DNA of 64,000 bases from Syntrophales bacterium. Lineage in GTDB: Bacteria > Desulfobacterota > Syntrophia > Syntrophales > PHBD01. Under the pieces are notes generated by a model. It was not told the DNA's origin. It saw only the letters and a program-made list of their open reading frames with translations, and ran no database searches. Made by a program: the position numbers and the translations under genes. Location: positions 62,001 through 126,000 of the forward strand of contig DAOSEM010000011.1 in NCBI GenBank assembly GCA_035363115.1. The letters run 5' to 3'. Below, piece by piece: positions 1 through 9,166 of this stretch (positions are counted from its first letter, which is position 1; each line of letters opens with the position of its first letter).

Positions 1-1
1 T

Positions 2-1309
2 TCAGCGAATCCAGCTGTTTTTCTTCGCTTCGGATCGCAGTTCGTCCCGAAAATCGGGATCGGCGATCCGGATCATGGCCTCGACCCGCTCCGGAACGGT
101 TTTCCCTTTCATGTTGGCGACTCCGTATTCCGTTACGACGTACTGGGTGTTCCATCGGCTCATGCCGACCGTCCCCGTCACCTTGGGCAGGATGTTGGAA
201 TGCTTCTTCCCTTCCTTGTCGATGCGCGAGGCGGCCAGGGTCAGGAACGCCTTCCCGCCGTTTGACCAGTACGCGGCCAGGGTGAAATCCTGCTGGCCGC
301 CCAGGCCGGAATAGGTCCTGCCGTTCATCTCCTCCGAGACGCACTGGCCGGTCAGATCGGCCTCCACGATCCCGTTGATGGCGATCAGGTTGTCGTTCTT
401 GCAGGCTGTGCGCGGGTCATTGACAAAATCCGCCCCCCACATCTCGATCCCGGGATTCATCGTCACCCAGTCATAAAGCTCCTTGCTTCCGAACACGAAG
501 GTGCCGACGCCCCGGTGGGGCATGAAGTTCTTCCTGCTGTTGTTCAGCGCCCCGACCTTGTACAAATGGAGGAAGGCGTCGCAGATCATCTCCGAGTGGA
601 TGCCCAGGTCCTTCTTGCCCTCCAGGAGTGTACCGATGGCGTTCGGCGTTCCGCCGATCCCGAGCTGCAGGCAGGCCCCGTCGGGGATCATCGTCACAAT
701 GTTTTCGGCGATTTTCATGTCCGACTCGCTGGGCGGGGCGGGGGGAACGGCAATGATCTGCCAGTCGTGCTCCACGATGGCATCCACTTCCGTGATGTGC
801 ACCCGGTTGTGCCCGAAGGTGGGGGGAAAGTGCCGGTTCACCTCGAAGATCACGCGGTGCGGCCTGCTGCTCTTGATAACCGGAAACGTATAGTCCGGCT
901 CGATCCCCAGGCTGAAGAAGCCGAATTCGTCCATCGGCGAGACCGTCTGAAAAACCGTGTCATACTCATCCGCAAGCACAACGGGGCCGTCCGACAGCAT
1001 GGTCGGCATGTACTCGACAAGCCCCGTCGGGATCAGCTTGCGGACGTTGATCGTGGCATAAGCGTCACGATAGTGGCACAGGCCCGACACGGCCGGATCG
1101 GCCATGAGATTGCCCATGACCGCCAGCGTGTTGAAATAACAAAGGTCCTTGTGGTTCCCCTGCTTGACCAACTGGGCCAGCCCGCTCAGAAGTCCCTGCG
1201 GCTGGCCGTTTCCGATGCCCGACATGATCTTTGCGCCATTGGGGATGGTCGCCATGACCTCCGGGATGGTCTTCAGCTTTTCCTTGTACAGATCCTGCCA
1301 TCGATTCAT
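2..1309 (-). CDS. Acetyl-CoA hydrolase/transferase family protein, 4-hydroxybutyrate CoA-transferase-like
   Basis: A 435-residue family I CoA-transferase, the usual length for the acetyl-CoA hydrolase/4-hydroxybutyrate CoA-transferase group. These cytoplasmic enzymes move CoA between carboxylic acids through a glutamyl-CoA intermediate. The Glu in LGIHSEM, in the second domain, is the likely catalytic residue, and the glycine-rich GIGGTPNAIG precedes it. The ATG follows AAGGAGTG at good spacing, and the TGA ends at base 2, so the gene is complete. It starts 29 bases after the acyl-CoA dehydrogenase stop and is probably co-transcribed with it, suggesting a shared role in activating or oxidising a short acyl chain. 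The substrate cannot be read from sequence. Confidence 0.9.
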   Translation of the reverse strand: MNRWQDLYKEKLKTIPEVMATIPNGAKIMSGIGNGQPQGLLSGLAQLVKQGNHKDLCYFNTLAVMGNLMADPAVSGLCHYRDAYATINVRKLIPTGLVEYMPTMLSDGPVVLADEYDTVFQTVSPMDEFGFFSLGIEPDYTFPVIKSSRPHRVIFEVNRHFPPTFGHNRVHITEVDAIVEHDWQIIAVPPAPPSESDMKIAENIVTMIPDGACLQLGIGGTPNAIGTLLEGKKDLGIHSEMICDAFLHLYKVGALNNSRKNFMPHRGVGTFVFGSKELYDWVTMNPGIEMWGADFVNDPRTACKNDNLIAINGIVEADLTGQCVSEEMNGRTYSGLGGQQDFTLAAYWSNGGKAFLTLAASRIDKEGKKHSNILPKVTGTVGMSRWNTQYVVTEYGVANMKGKTVPERVEAMIRIADPDFRDELRSEAKKNSWIR

Positions 1310-1338
1310 TTGTCACACTCCTTCTCAGCGGTGATCCG

Positions 1339-2505
1339 TCAAATCGTCAACGAACGGGTGCCCGTCACGAGCCTCGCGATCAGTTCCAGGAGCATCTGTT
1401 CGGAGCCCGCACCGATCTGTGCCAGTTTGGCGTCCCGCAGGGACCGTTCGATCTTCATCTCTTTCATCAGGCCCATGCCGCCGAAGATCTGCATCGCCTC
1501 CAGCGCGCTGCGGCAGCTGCTCTGTCCCGCAAACACCTTGAACTCCGTGGCCTCCAGGGGCGCCGGCTTTCCAGCGGACTTTCTGGATGCGGCGGCGTAC
1601 ATCATCAGCTTGCAGATGTCGTAATCCATTTTCAGATGGGCGATTTTTTCCCGGATCTGGGCATATTGAACGATCGGGTGGCCGAACTGCACCCTCTGCT
1701 TGGCGTAGGCAATGGCCAGATCGAGGTTGTATCCCAGGTTCCCCGTCCAAATGGACGTCAGGCAGGTCCTCTCGAATTCGAGATTCTGTACGCCGACCTT
1801 GATGAACCCGTCCCCTTCCTCCAGCAGGCGGTTCTTCACCGGAATCTTCACGTTGTCGAAATGAACCTCGCTCTGCTCGCTGCCGCGCGGTCCGATTTTC
1901 TCGAAGGGCTCGCTGACGCTGATTCCGGGGGCGTGCATGTCGACAATGAAGGCGGTGATGCCCTTGGCACCCTTGCTCTTGTCCGTGGTCGCCATGATCA
2001 TGCCGACATCCGCGCGATAGGCGTTGGTGATGAATGTCTTGGTTCCATTGAGAACGTAGAAATCGCCGTCGCGGACGGCGGTGGTCTCGACGCCCGCGGC
2101 GTCGGACCCGACGTTCGGCTCCGTCAGCATGAAGCAGCTCATCCATTCGCCCAGGGCCATCTTGGGCAGGTATGCTTTCTTCTGCTCGTCATTTCCACAG
2201 ATCAGAAGCGGGACGCTGCCGATGGAGAGGTGGGTCGCCCAGGCCAGCGTCGAGCCGATATCGCCGCCCGCGTGCGTCGCCGCTTCCAGGGCGATGCACG
2301 TGTCCAGCAGGGTAAGCCCGGCGCCGCCGTATTCCTTCGGGATCATCATCCCGCACCAGCCCTCTTTGCGGAAGCGATCCCAGAGCCACATGGGAAAGCG
2401 GTTCGAGTCGTCGATCTCGACGGTCCGCGGCTCCCATTCTTCTTTCGCAAACTTGTAAATGGTGTCGTGCAGCAGTTTCTGTTCCTGACTCAGATTCAGA
2501 TCCAT
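1339..2505 (-). CDS. Acyl-CoA dehydrogenase, isovaleryl/long-chain-type active site
   Basis: A full-length, 388-residue FAD acyl-CoA dehydrogenase that would form an enoyl-CoA and pass electrons to ETF. The FAD/substrate loop MLTEPNVGSDAAG (about 126-138) and the C-terminal QIFGGMG are present. At the usual catalytic Glu position (the EGT motif of medium-chain enzymes) it reads IGAGSEQ. Isovaleryl-CoA and long-chain dehydrogenases share this feature and use a Glu on another helix; E245 in LEFERT fits that role. The ATG follows AAGGAGGAG. It is the first gene of a likely two-gene operon with the CoA-transferase. The family is certain; chain length and branching specificity are not. Confidence 0.93.
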   Translation of the reverse strand: MDLNLSQEQKLLHDTIYKFAKEEWEPRTVEIDDSNRFPMWLWDRFRKEGWCGMMIPKEYGGAGLTLLDTCIALEAATHAGGDIGSTLAWATHLSIGSVPLLICGNDEQKKAYLPKMALGEWMSCFMLTEPNVGSDAAGVETTAVRDGDFYVLNGTKTFITNAYRADVGMIMATTDKSKGAKGITAFIVDMHAPGISVSEPFEKIGPRGSEQSEVHFDNVKIPVKNRLLEEGDGFIKVGVQNLEFERTCLTSIWTGNLGYNLDLAIAYAKQRVQFGHPIVQYAQIREKIAHLKMDYDICKLMMYAAASRKSAGKPAPLEATEFKVFAGQSSCRSALEAMQIFGGMGLMKEMKIERSLRDAKLAQIGAGSEQMLLELIARLVTGTRSLTI

Positions 2506-2835
2506 CGTACTCCTCCTTCAGCATTGCCGTTCAAGATTGGGCTCGTTCACAAAGCCGCTCAGGCACGGCAGGAGCATCTTGTGTGCCAGATCCGATTCAT
2601 GTCCATCATGCTGAATTTACTTGGATAAGAGAATATCAGGGGCAGGAATTTGCAGGATGTTGCACAAGGCCTTGCAGGCCCTGAAAGGAGAGAAAGAAAA
2701 ATGTTCAGGAAAATCGAGGAAGTGGTTTATGTAAGATTCGGCACCGGCGATTGCAAAATCTTGCACGACGGTTCCGGCAACGGAAAGAAGGAACGGCTCG
2801 CAGAAGATTCCCTGAAAAGAATCCCGCCCGCTGCG
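2506..2835. other. Intergenic stretch without a convincing gene
   Basis: This lies between the 5' end of the acyl-CoA dehydrogenase gene and the 3' end of the hybrid kinase gene, both on the minus strand. It should hold the promoter of the dehydrogenase operon, but I see no clear -35/-10 pair. Short open frames on both strands lack ribosome binding sites and resemble nothing I know. Confidence 0.5.
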
Positions 2836-5800
2836 TCAGTGTCCTTCCGTCGCGGCCCTGTGGACGGTGACCCTGTTTCTGCCCTCCGTCTTGGAGACAT
2901 AGAGCATCGCATCGGCTTCCTTCAGGATTTCATCGAATGATGCAGAGTCGGGCCGGTACGATGAAACACCCACGCTGGTCGTAAAGGTCAGATTCGCGGC
3001 CCCGCAGACGTCGATGCCGCATGCGGCGACGATCCCGCGGATCTTCTCGGCCACCGTAGACGCCTCGTCCGGCCCCGTGCCGGGGAGGAGGATCACGAAC
3101 TCATCCCCGCCGTATCTTGCGGGAATATCGTTGCTTCTCAGGTTCGTAGCGATCAGTGACGCCAACTCCCGAATTGCCCTGTCGCCGGCGTCATGGCCGA
3201 AACGGTCGTTGATGGACTTGAAATCGTCGATATCGAGCATGATCACGGACATGTCCCCCCCCCGGATCCGCGTCCTGCCGAATTCCCGGTTCCCGGAATT
3301 CAGGAAGAACCTGCGGTTGTAGATGCCGGTGAGATGGTCCGTATTGGCCAGCCTGGCATTTTCGAGGGCGTCTCTTACCGCATACTTGAGCGAGAGCTGC
3401 GTCTCCATCCGGGCAAAGAGCTCAACCCTGTCCAGCGGCTTGATCAGATAGTCGTTGGCTCCCGCATCGAAGGCCGCCACGATGTCGGCCATCCGGTTCT
3501 TGGCCGTCAGGACGATAATCGGCAGTTCGTAAGCCGTGTATGTCTCGCGGACCTTCTCGCACACCTCATACCCGGACATCCTGGGCATCATGATGTCCAG
3601 GAGAACCAGGTCGTAGTTTCCGTTTTCAATCTTTTCGACGGCCTCCATCCCGCTGGAGGCGTAGTCGGTCCTGTACTTCCTGACGGCCAGATGGTTCAGG
3701 AGCACCTGGATATTCACCGCCTCGTCGTCCACAACCAGGATCTTTTCGTGGTGTCCTTCGTGATCGCTGCCCCGAATGAGATCGTGACCGTTTTCTTCCG
3801 CGGGACCTGAATCCTTCATCACGAGCGGCGATATGGAAACCGTCTCCGCGGCGTCCCGGTCCACGACCCCGGGCAGCGTGAAGGTGAAACGCGATCCCTT
3901 CCCCGGCTCCGATTCGACCCGGATCGTTCCGCCGTGAAGCTCGACGAGATTCCTGGTAATGGGAAGCCCCAGGCCGGTGCCACCGTATTCCCTCGATATG
4001 GAACCGTCCGCCTGTTCAAACGACGTGAAGATGGCCTCCAGCCTGCCGCTTTCAATGCCGATCCCGGTGTCTTCCACGGATATCTCTATGCTGTTCCCGT
4101 GCACCGCCGAAGAAATCTTCACATAGCCGCTGTCTGTAAACTTAACGGCATTGCCGATGAGGTTGTACAGGATCTGCAGCAGCCTGTTCTCGTCGCCTTC
4201 CACCAGCGGTGCGTCCTCGGGTATTTCATTCCGCAGGTCGAGGTCTCTACGGGTCATCGATGTCTTCATGACCGTGATGACGATGGAAACCAGCTGCCGC
4301 ATGTCAACCGGCGTTTTCCGCAGTTCGATGTCGTTGTGCCTCAGCTTGGAGAAATCGAGGATGTCGTTGATCAGGCTGTAGAGCCGCTTCCCGCTGGAAA
4401 CGATGAGCCCGAGGTTCCGGCGGGTTTTCTCGGGCAGGGTCCCGGTCGCGCCGTCCATGAGGGATTCGGCGATCCCGATGATGCCGTTCAGGGGCGTACG
4501 GAGCTCGTGGGAGGTGTTGGCCAGGAATTCATCCTTCAGTCTGTCGAGGGCCTTCAGTTTTTCGGAGAGCTCGGCAATCATCCGGTGTTCCCGGGAGAAC
4601 TTTACGGCAAGCATGATGGACTCCGCTACGATGAAGGCGGAGAAGAAAAGGGCAAGGTAATAGCCGGTGTTGATGACCTGCAGGTAGTGAAGGATGTCGT
4701 TTGCCGTGCCTGCAATGACAAAGAAAAAGCCGGCGAAAAAGAGCCTGGAGTAGGGAGCCCTCTTCGCCATTGCATAAAGATTGATCCCGACGACGAAAAC
4801 AAGGCTCGCCACAATGGCGAACAGATAATAGGTGAAGAGCGTGGAATAAAACAGGGTCGTCGTCGTAAACACCAGGAAAAGATAGATCGCGTGAACGGCC
4901 GTGAGAACGATGAAGGGGATCATCGGCACGAGGTTTTTCAAAAAATGGAAGACAAATGCCTGAAACGTCAATACGGCAAGAGGGATGACGGCCGTGGCGA
5001 TCCTGGATCCGCTCCCGAACGGCAGTCCCGGGAAAAGATGGGAGATCAGCGTGTTGCCCGTGTACAGGGTTCTGACGGCGACGATCATGCAGAAAAGCCC
5101 GAAGTAGAGGAGCTCCTTCTCCTCTCTCCGGAAGATGTAAATGACCGTATGATAGAGGCCGGCGAACAGGCAGACGGCGATCAGGATCATCTCCAGGGAG
5201 ATGCTGAATATCTGTTCCCGGTACACCAGGGATTCCGTGCCGAACGTGAAGCTCTGGCCGATCCCGGCGTTTCCATGCGAGCGGTTCCCGACCTGAAGAA
5301 CGATTTCAACATCCTTTGAATCCGTGTGAATCGGATAGACGGCGGGCTTGAGGAACCGGATCTCTTTCCCCGCGATTGTCCCGTGCTGGTCCACGAGCTC
5401 GCCGTTGATCCACAACCTGTACTCGGTGAAGATTTCCGGGGTTTTCAGCGCGAGGTTTCCGTCTTTCCCCGAGGTCCTGATGATGAGCCTGTATGTTCCA
5501 TAACCGGTGGACGGATAATTGCGGCCCGGGTATGCGGTCCAGAAGAGCGGGACGGGATAGTAGGCATGGTCCGGTGAAATCCCGCTCCACTCCTTCGATC
5601 CCGGTTCGAGGAGCCTGTTCCAGAAGAATTCCCATTTGCAGTCGAGTTTTACCGTTCCGTCGGACTGAAAATCGTGGGATGTCAGGTCGAGAACGCCGTC
5701 AACACTCCCAATGTCCACCTGTGGAGCGGCACTCAGAACCGTGGAGGCGGGCAGGACGAGCGCGAAGCACGGCAGAAGGACGAAAAGAGTAATGAGTGCG

Positions 5801-5838
5801 GAAGATCCCGTTTTATGCCTTGTCCCTCGATGCCTCAT
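2836..5838 (-). CDS. 7TM-DISM hybrid histidine kinase with receiver and GGDEF domains
   Basis: About 1000 residues. A signal peptide (1-37) leads into an extracellular 7TMR-DISMED2-like beta domain (about 45-190), a seven-helix 7TM-DISM membrane region (about 205-405), a HisKA domain with the phosphorylatable His in SHELRTPLNG, a HATPase with DTGIGIE and GGTGLGL boxes, a receiver with the phosphoacceptor Asp in LVLLDIMMPRMSG, and a C-terminal GGDEF domain with intact RYGGDEF. It probably senses a carbohydrate-like or other periplasmic ligand and makes cyclic di-GMP under control of its own phosphorelay. The ATG chosen is preceded by GGGAGCGGAG; another ATG lies seven codons upstream. It appears monocistronic. 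Confidence 0.92.
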   Translation of the reverse strand: MRHRGTRHKTGSSALITLFVLLPCFALVLPASTVLSAAPQVDIGSVDGVLDLTSHDFQSDGTVKLDCKWEFFWNRLLEPGSKEWSGISPDHAYYPVPLFWTAYPGRNYPSTGYGTYRLIIRTSGKDGNLALKTPEIFTEYRLWINGELVDQHGTIAGKEIRFLKPAVYPIHTDSKDVEIVLQVGNRSHGNAGIGQSFTFGTESLVYREQIFSISLEMILIAVCLFAGLYHTVIYIFRREEKELLYFGLFCMIVAVRTLYTGNTLISHLFPGLPFGSGSRIATAVIPLAVLTFQAFVFHFLKNLVPMIPFIVLTAVHAIYLFLVFTTTTLFYSTLFTYYLFAIVASLVFVVGINLYAMAKRAPYSRLFFAGFFFVIAGTANDILHYLQVINTGYYLALFFSAFIVAESIMLAVKFSREHRMIAELSEKLKALDRLKDEFLANTSHELRTPLNGIIGIAESLMDGATGTLPEKTRRNLGLIVSSGKRLYSLINDILDFSKLRHNDIELRKTPVDMRQLVSIVITVMKTSMTRRDLDLRNEIPEDAPLVEGDENRLLQILYNLIGNAVKFTDSGYVKISSAVHGNSIEISVEDTGIGIESGRLEAIFTSFEQADGSISREYGGTGLGLPITRNLVELHGGTIRVESEPGKGSRFTFTLPGVVDRDAAETVSISPLVMKDSGPAEENGHDLIRGSDHEGHHEKILVVDDEAVNIQVLLNHLAVRKYRTDYASSGMEAVEKIENGNYDLVLLDIMMPRMSGYEVCEKVRETYTAYELPIIVLTAKNRMADIVAAFDAGANDYLIKPLDRVELFARMETQLSLKYAVRDALENARLANTDHLTGIYNRRFFLNSGNREFGRTRIRGGDMSVIMLDIDDFKSINDRFGHDAGDRAIRELASLIATNLRSNDIPARYGGDEFVILLPGTGPDEASTVAEKIRGIVAACGIDVCGAANLTFTTSVGVSSYRPDSASFDEILKEADAMLYVSKTEGRNRVTVHRAATEGH

Positions 5839-5968
5839 CTCCGCTCCCGTCCGCCGCATTCCATTTCCATACCGGCACGACCGTCTCCGGATGATCGGGT
5901 CATGCGGATCATCGATCTTCAGCGTTTTTTTTAAACGATGCGATCTTTTTCATCATGCCCGGCACGCA

Positions 5969-6352
5969 TCACGGACCCTCACCGATCAGCGGCAGAACCT
6001 GCTCCACTTTGAAATAGATGAGAAATTTGGATTCTGTTTTGTCTCCGCCTTCCCCATCCCGATGTTTCCTCCGCCGCATTGCCTCGATCCTCGGCGAGTC
6101 TTTTTCTTCCCCGATTTTCGTGAGATAAAGCCGTTTGCCCCGATAGGAGCCCTCTTCCTTGAAAAGATAAACGGCGGAAGAATTGGACTGCAAATTTGCA
6201 TGGGTCAGACGGTCGGCCGCGATGAACGCCACCGTTTCTTCATCAATGAAATGGGGACGTCCGTAAACGGCCGCATTGACCTTTCCTCCCGGACCGGAGG
6301 TGGAAAGGACACCGAATCCTCTGGTTTCTTCAAAGTATGCTTCGAGTTGCAT
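5969..6352 (-). CDS. Pyridoxamine 5'-phosphate oxidase-like FMN-binding protein
   Basis: A 127-residue split-barrel protein. The pattern ETRGFGVLST...VNAAVYGRPHF...VAFIAADRLTHANLQ resembles small PNPOx-like flavin or heme binding proteins. Such proteins bind FMN or F420, often with unknown substrates; vitamin B6 synthesis should not be assumed. The start follows GGAGGAGAAATC directly. An open frame runs 19 codons further upstream but has no better ribosome site. It is alone on its transcript, with a hairpin upstream that ends the preceding minus-strand gene. Confidence 0.75.
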   Translation of the reverse strand: MQLEAYFEETRGFGVLSTSGPGGKVNAAVYGRPHFIDEETVAFIAADRLTHANLQSNSSAVYLFKEEGSYRGKRLYLTKIGEEKDSPRIEAMRRRKHRDGEGGDKTESKFLIYFKVEQVLPLIGEGP

Positions 6353-6477
6353 GATTTCTCCTCCAGTTTTGGGATGTCCTTTCCGGTACCCGCGGTGAGG
6401 ATTCGCCATGGACAGCCGGTAATCATGGCTTGTTTTTTAGAGAGCAGGCCTTGCCTGTATTTGTCAAGCAAATGCAC

Positions 6478-6511
6478 AAACCGGCCCCGGGTTTCCACCT
6501 GGGGCCGGTTT
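6478..6511 (-). terminator. Strong GC-rich hairpin, probable terminator
   Basis: AAACCGGCCCCGG pairs with CTGGGGCCGGTTT around a short loop. It lies after the stop of the membrane gene at 6597. The T tract on either strand is short, so its strength is uncertain. Confidence 0.5.
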
Positions 6512-6596
6512 GATACTGCGGTCGGCGATTTCCGCCATCTCGCAGCATGGGCATCACTGACGGCTGGCAGCCATTCAATGGATGTCATTGATATGT

Positions 6597-7001
6597 CTAA
6601 TCTTTAACAACAGCACCCACGATCATGCCAATCATGCAAAACTCGATCGTTCCAAAAAATGCCCAACTGGCAACGAGCGAGAATGGCAGTGGATAGAGAA
6701 CATATTGATTGATATCAACGATGATCGCAATCAATAGCCCAAAGCAGAAACCGAATGATAATCCTGTTTTAGGACTTTTCTCTGAAACGAAAAACGAATA
6801 GATTGCTGTAAAAAGGAATGATGTTGCGAGTGTTGCCAGGATCGATATCCATGCTTTCGATGAGAAATCCGCTCGCCTCAAAAATTCAGCTTGCTTGTTG
6901 GCTGCACTAAGGATGACGAGATGAACAAGTCCATTATAAATAATTGAAAAGATAAATGAGAGTCCTGTTGCAACAAGGAATTTCATCTTGTCCGTTTTCA
7001 T
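6597..7001 (-). CDS. AT-rich four-helix membrane protein of unknown function
   Basis: 134 residues, nearly all in about four transmembrane helices; I do not recognise the family. Base composition is clearly more AT-rich than the genes around it, and codons such as AAA, ATA and TTA are common, which suggests acquisition. It sits between a PNPOx-like gene and a decayed second copy of tRNA-Lys, a typical place for a small integrated fragment. No partner gene is adjacent. The coding call rests on a clean open frame and a consistent alternation of hydrophobic helices and charged loops. Confidence 0.7.
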   Translation of the reverse strand: MKTDKMKFLVATGLSFIFSIIYNGLVHLVILSAANKQAEFLRRADFSSKAWISILATLATSFLFTAIYSFFVSEKSPKTGLSFGFCFGLLIAIIVDINQYVLYPLPFSLVASWAFFGTIEFCMIGMIVGAVVKD

Positions 7002-7064
7002 ATAAATTCAATTTCTTATCCCAGGACGAAGGAACGGTCCTGTTGAAGATCGAAGCCGGAAAGC

Positions 7065-7093
7065 AGAAAAGGGTTGGCGAATCTCGCCAACCC
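7065..7093 (-). terminator. Hairpin terminator after the decayed tRNA-Lys copy
   Basis: GGGTTGGCGA and TCGCCAACCC form a perfect 10-bp stem with a 3-base loop, followed on the minus strand by TTTT. The arrangement copies the hairpin after the intact tRNA-Lys. Confidence 0.7.
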
Positions 7094-7105
7094 CGTTCAT
7101 TTTTC

Positions 7106-7179
7106 TGGTGGGCCCTGGCGAGACCGAACCGCTGACCTTTTGATTAAGATTTCGCTGCACCATCAATAAAGTCAGGATT
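7106..7179 (-). pseudogene. Degenerate tRNA-Lys copy
   Basis: On the minus strand the 3' half matches tRNA-Lys closely: a TCTTAATC anticodon-arm remnant, a T arm with TTCGGTC, then GGGCCCACCA. The 5' acceptor strand does not pair with the 3' strand, and the D arm is only loosely recognisable. The intact tRNA-Lys lies about 210 bases away in the same orientation, and each copy is followed by a hairpin terminator. This looks like a tandem duplication, or a tRNA 3' end left by integration, with later decay. Confidence 0.7.
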
Positions 7180-7272
7180 TCCGAAAGGTTACACACACGT
7201 TTTTTGACACGAAGTCAAAGCCTATCATATCAATATGTCAGGTGACTTGGGTCATGATTCACGTCAACACGT

Positions 7273-7304
7273 CAAAAAACGAAAGGGGTCGCTTTCGCAA
7301 CCCC
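7273..7304 (-). terminator. Terminator of tRNA-Lys
   Basis: GGGGTCGC pairs with GCAACCCC around TTTC, and six T residues follow shortly on the minus strand. It lies just 3' of the tRNA-Lys CCA end. Confidence 0.75.
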
Positions 7305-7313
7305 TCGTTAATA

Positions 7314-7389
7314 TGGTGGGCCCTGACGGGATCGAACCGACGACCTTGTGATTAAGAGTCACCTGCTCTACCAGCTGAGCTAAGGGCCC
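7314..7389 (-). tRNA. tRNA-Lys (CTT)
   Basis: A 76-base tRNA including encoded CCA. The acceptor GGGCCCT pairs with AGGGCCC, the D arm reads GCTCAGCTGGTAGAGC, the anticodon loop is CTCTTAA (anticodon CTT), and the T loop is TTCGATC. The T stem GTCGG/CCGTC contains one T-T mismatch. Confidence 0.95.
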
Positions 7390-7642
7390 GTGTGTGTTTT
7401 TGCAGAACGGAGGAGCCCTTTAGCGTAATCCCCGGGGCATTGCAAGCATTTTCTTGACCCGTCCCCCGGGGAATGAGCGGATCGGATTTTTTCATCCCCG
7501 ATTTCGGCTGCCTGCCCTCCGATCATAAACGCGATCGCACCTCCGGCATCGATGCCCGCTTTTTCAGATTCCGCCTGTTGACCGTATGCACGGGGTGTAA
7601 CACTCCCCCCTTGCCCGTCGGGCCGCCTCCGGGACTCTCATT

Positions 7643-9166
7643 TCATTTCCCTGACTGGAATCCCTCGTCCCAGTCATATCCCCAGATGGCGCTTCCCATG
7701 GGGATCTTGTACTTTCGACGCTCGTCGTAAGAGGGGTAGCGGCGTCCTCCGCTTCCACCCTCTTCCGGCAGCATGGAGACGGGAAACTTCGGCGGCAGGA
7801 GGCCGTTTTCCCGGGCCTCCCTCTCCAGCCATTCCCGGTCGTCCGGGTGTGCGATGGAGATCAGCGCCGCCGCTCGTTCGTAGCCGCTCAGGCCGCGAAG
7901 ATTCACGATTCCGTATTCCGTGCAGACGTAGTTGGCGAACTGGGCCGGCACGTCTACTGTCGAGCCTTCCGGGAGGAACGGCACGATCCGGGAGGTGCCG
8001 TGCTTGCTCCGGGAGGTCATGGACGCCACGCCGCGTCCGCCCCGGGACTGGGCACAGAACGTCACGAACTGGAAATAGCCGCCCGTGGAGGAGATCGGCC
8101 GCTTCTCATAAAAGCCGGAGCACTGCTGTCCCAGGAGATCGACGGCCACACAGTTGTCGATGGCGATCATGTTGTCGATCCGGGTCAGGACGTTCAGGTT
8201 ATTCGTGTAGTCGATGTCGTAGACGGCCATGGACTGGTTCCGGTGAATCGTGTCGTAATACCACTTCACATCCACGGGAAAAGCAAAGGACCAGACGCTC
8301 CTTCCCCGGTCTATGCTCTTGTAGGCGTTCGTCACTTGCCCCGACTCCATGAGCTTGATGAGCCCCACGTTCATCATCTCGGTGTGGATCCCGAGATCCT
8401 TGAATCCGGCATCCGCCATGGCGGCGACGCAGGCCGAGGGCAGCGAGCCGATTCCGAGCTGGATCACGTCCCGGTCCCGCATGATCGTCATGACGTTTTT
8501 GGCAACGGCCTCTTCCTCGGGTTTCGCCCGGATGACCCGCTCGTTGATCTGCGGCCATCGGTATTTCTCGCAGTCCACCTCGACCCAGTAGTCGATCTCA
8601 TCGATGTGGATCGTGTTGAAGCGTCCGCCTTCCGCCCAGGGATAGTCGGAGCGCACCTCGAAGACGATCTTCTTCGCGGTCTGACGGAAGATGTTGCAGT
8701 TGTTCGTCCCGTAGGACATGTTGAAATAGCCGTGCTCGTCCGGGACCGTGGCGGCATTGAACCACCAGTCCATCCCCCGCTTCTCGCGAACGACGCCGGC
8801 GAACCGGTAGTGGTGGGCCCACATTCCATAAGCCCAGCCCCACTGGGCCCAGTCGGAGACATTGTAGGTATCGCGAGCCCTGCGGTTCCAGGGGAAAAAG
8901 AAGAATTCATGGACGGTGTGATACTCCTGCCTCGGATCGATCTGCTGCAATTCAAGATGGGGATAGAACATCGCGTACATCCAGAACTCGATGTTCTTCA
9001 ACTGGCCGAGTCCTCCACCGAGTCGTTTCGCCACCGCCTCGGTACAGACCGTGGAATCGCCCCCGACGCTGCCGTGGTTGATCCAGTCACCCGATTTCAC
9101 CATATCGGCGATCTGCTCCGGTGTCCTTTTCTTGTCCCTGATCTTCTGCTGCACCGGTGTCGTCAT
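7643..9166 (-). CDS. Acetyl-CoA hydrolase/transferase family protein, longer divergent form
   Basis: 507 residues, about 70 longer than the other two CoA-transferases in the window. The family pattern is kept: GIGSLPSACVAAM, then LGIHTEM with the likely catalytic Glu, and later CTEYGIVNLRG. The N-terminal half is unusually rich in Trp and Tyr and differs strongly from the paralogues, so substrate or mechanism may differ (hydrolase, or transferase for larger acids). The ATG chosen follows CAGGAGGATGCA; an upstream in-frame ATG adds 21 residues but has no such site. It is flanked by tRNA-Lys and a long untranslated region and is not obviously in an operon. Confidence 0.85.
   Translation of the reverse strand: MTTPVQQKIRDKKRTPEQIADMVKSGDWINHGSVGGDSTVCTEAVAKRLGGGLGQLKNIEFWMYAMFYPHLELQQIDPRQEYHTVHEFFFFPWNRRARDTYNVSDWAQWGWAYGMWAHHYRFAGVVREKRGMDWWFNAATVPDEHGYFNMSYGTNNCNIFRQTAKKIVFEVRSDYPWAEGGRFNTIHIDEIDYWVEVDCEKYRWPQINERVIRAKPEEEAVAKNVMTIMRDRDVIQLGIGSLPSACVAAMADAGFKDLGIHTEMMNVGLIKLMESGQVTNAYKSIDRGRSVWSFAFPVDVKWYYDTIHRNQSMAVYDIDYTNNLNVLTRIDNMIAIDNCVAVDLLGQQCSGFYEKRPISSTGGYFQFVTFCAQSRGGRGVASMTSRSKHGTSRIVPFLPEGSTVDVPAQFANYVCTEYGIVNLRGLSGYERAAALISIAHPDDREWLEREARENGLLPPKFPVSMLPEEGGSGGRRYPSYDERRKYKIPMGSAIWGYDWDEGFQSGK

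Noticed and set aside
515..1624. Long plus-strand open frames opposite the CoA-transferase and other genes (also near 3934, 7847, 38358, 40071, 42656, 56512 and 59342)
   Set aside because: They are antisense to clearly conserved proteins, arise from high GC content, and lack motifs and ribosome sites.
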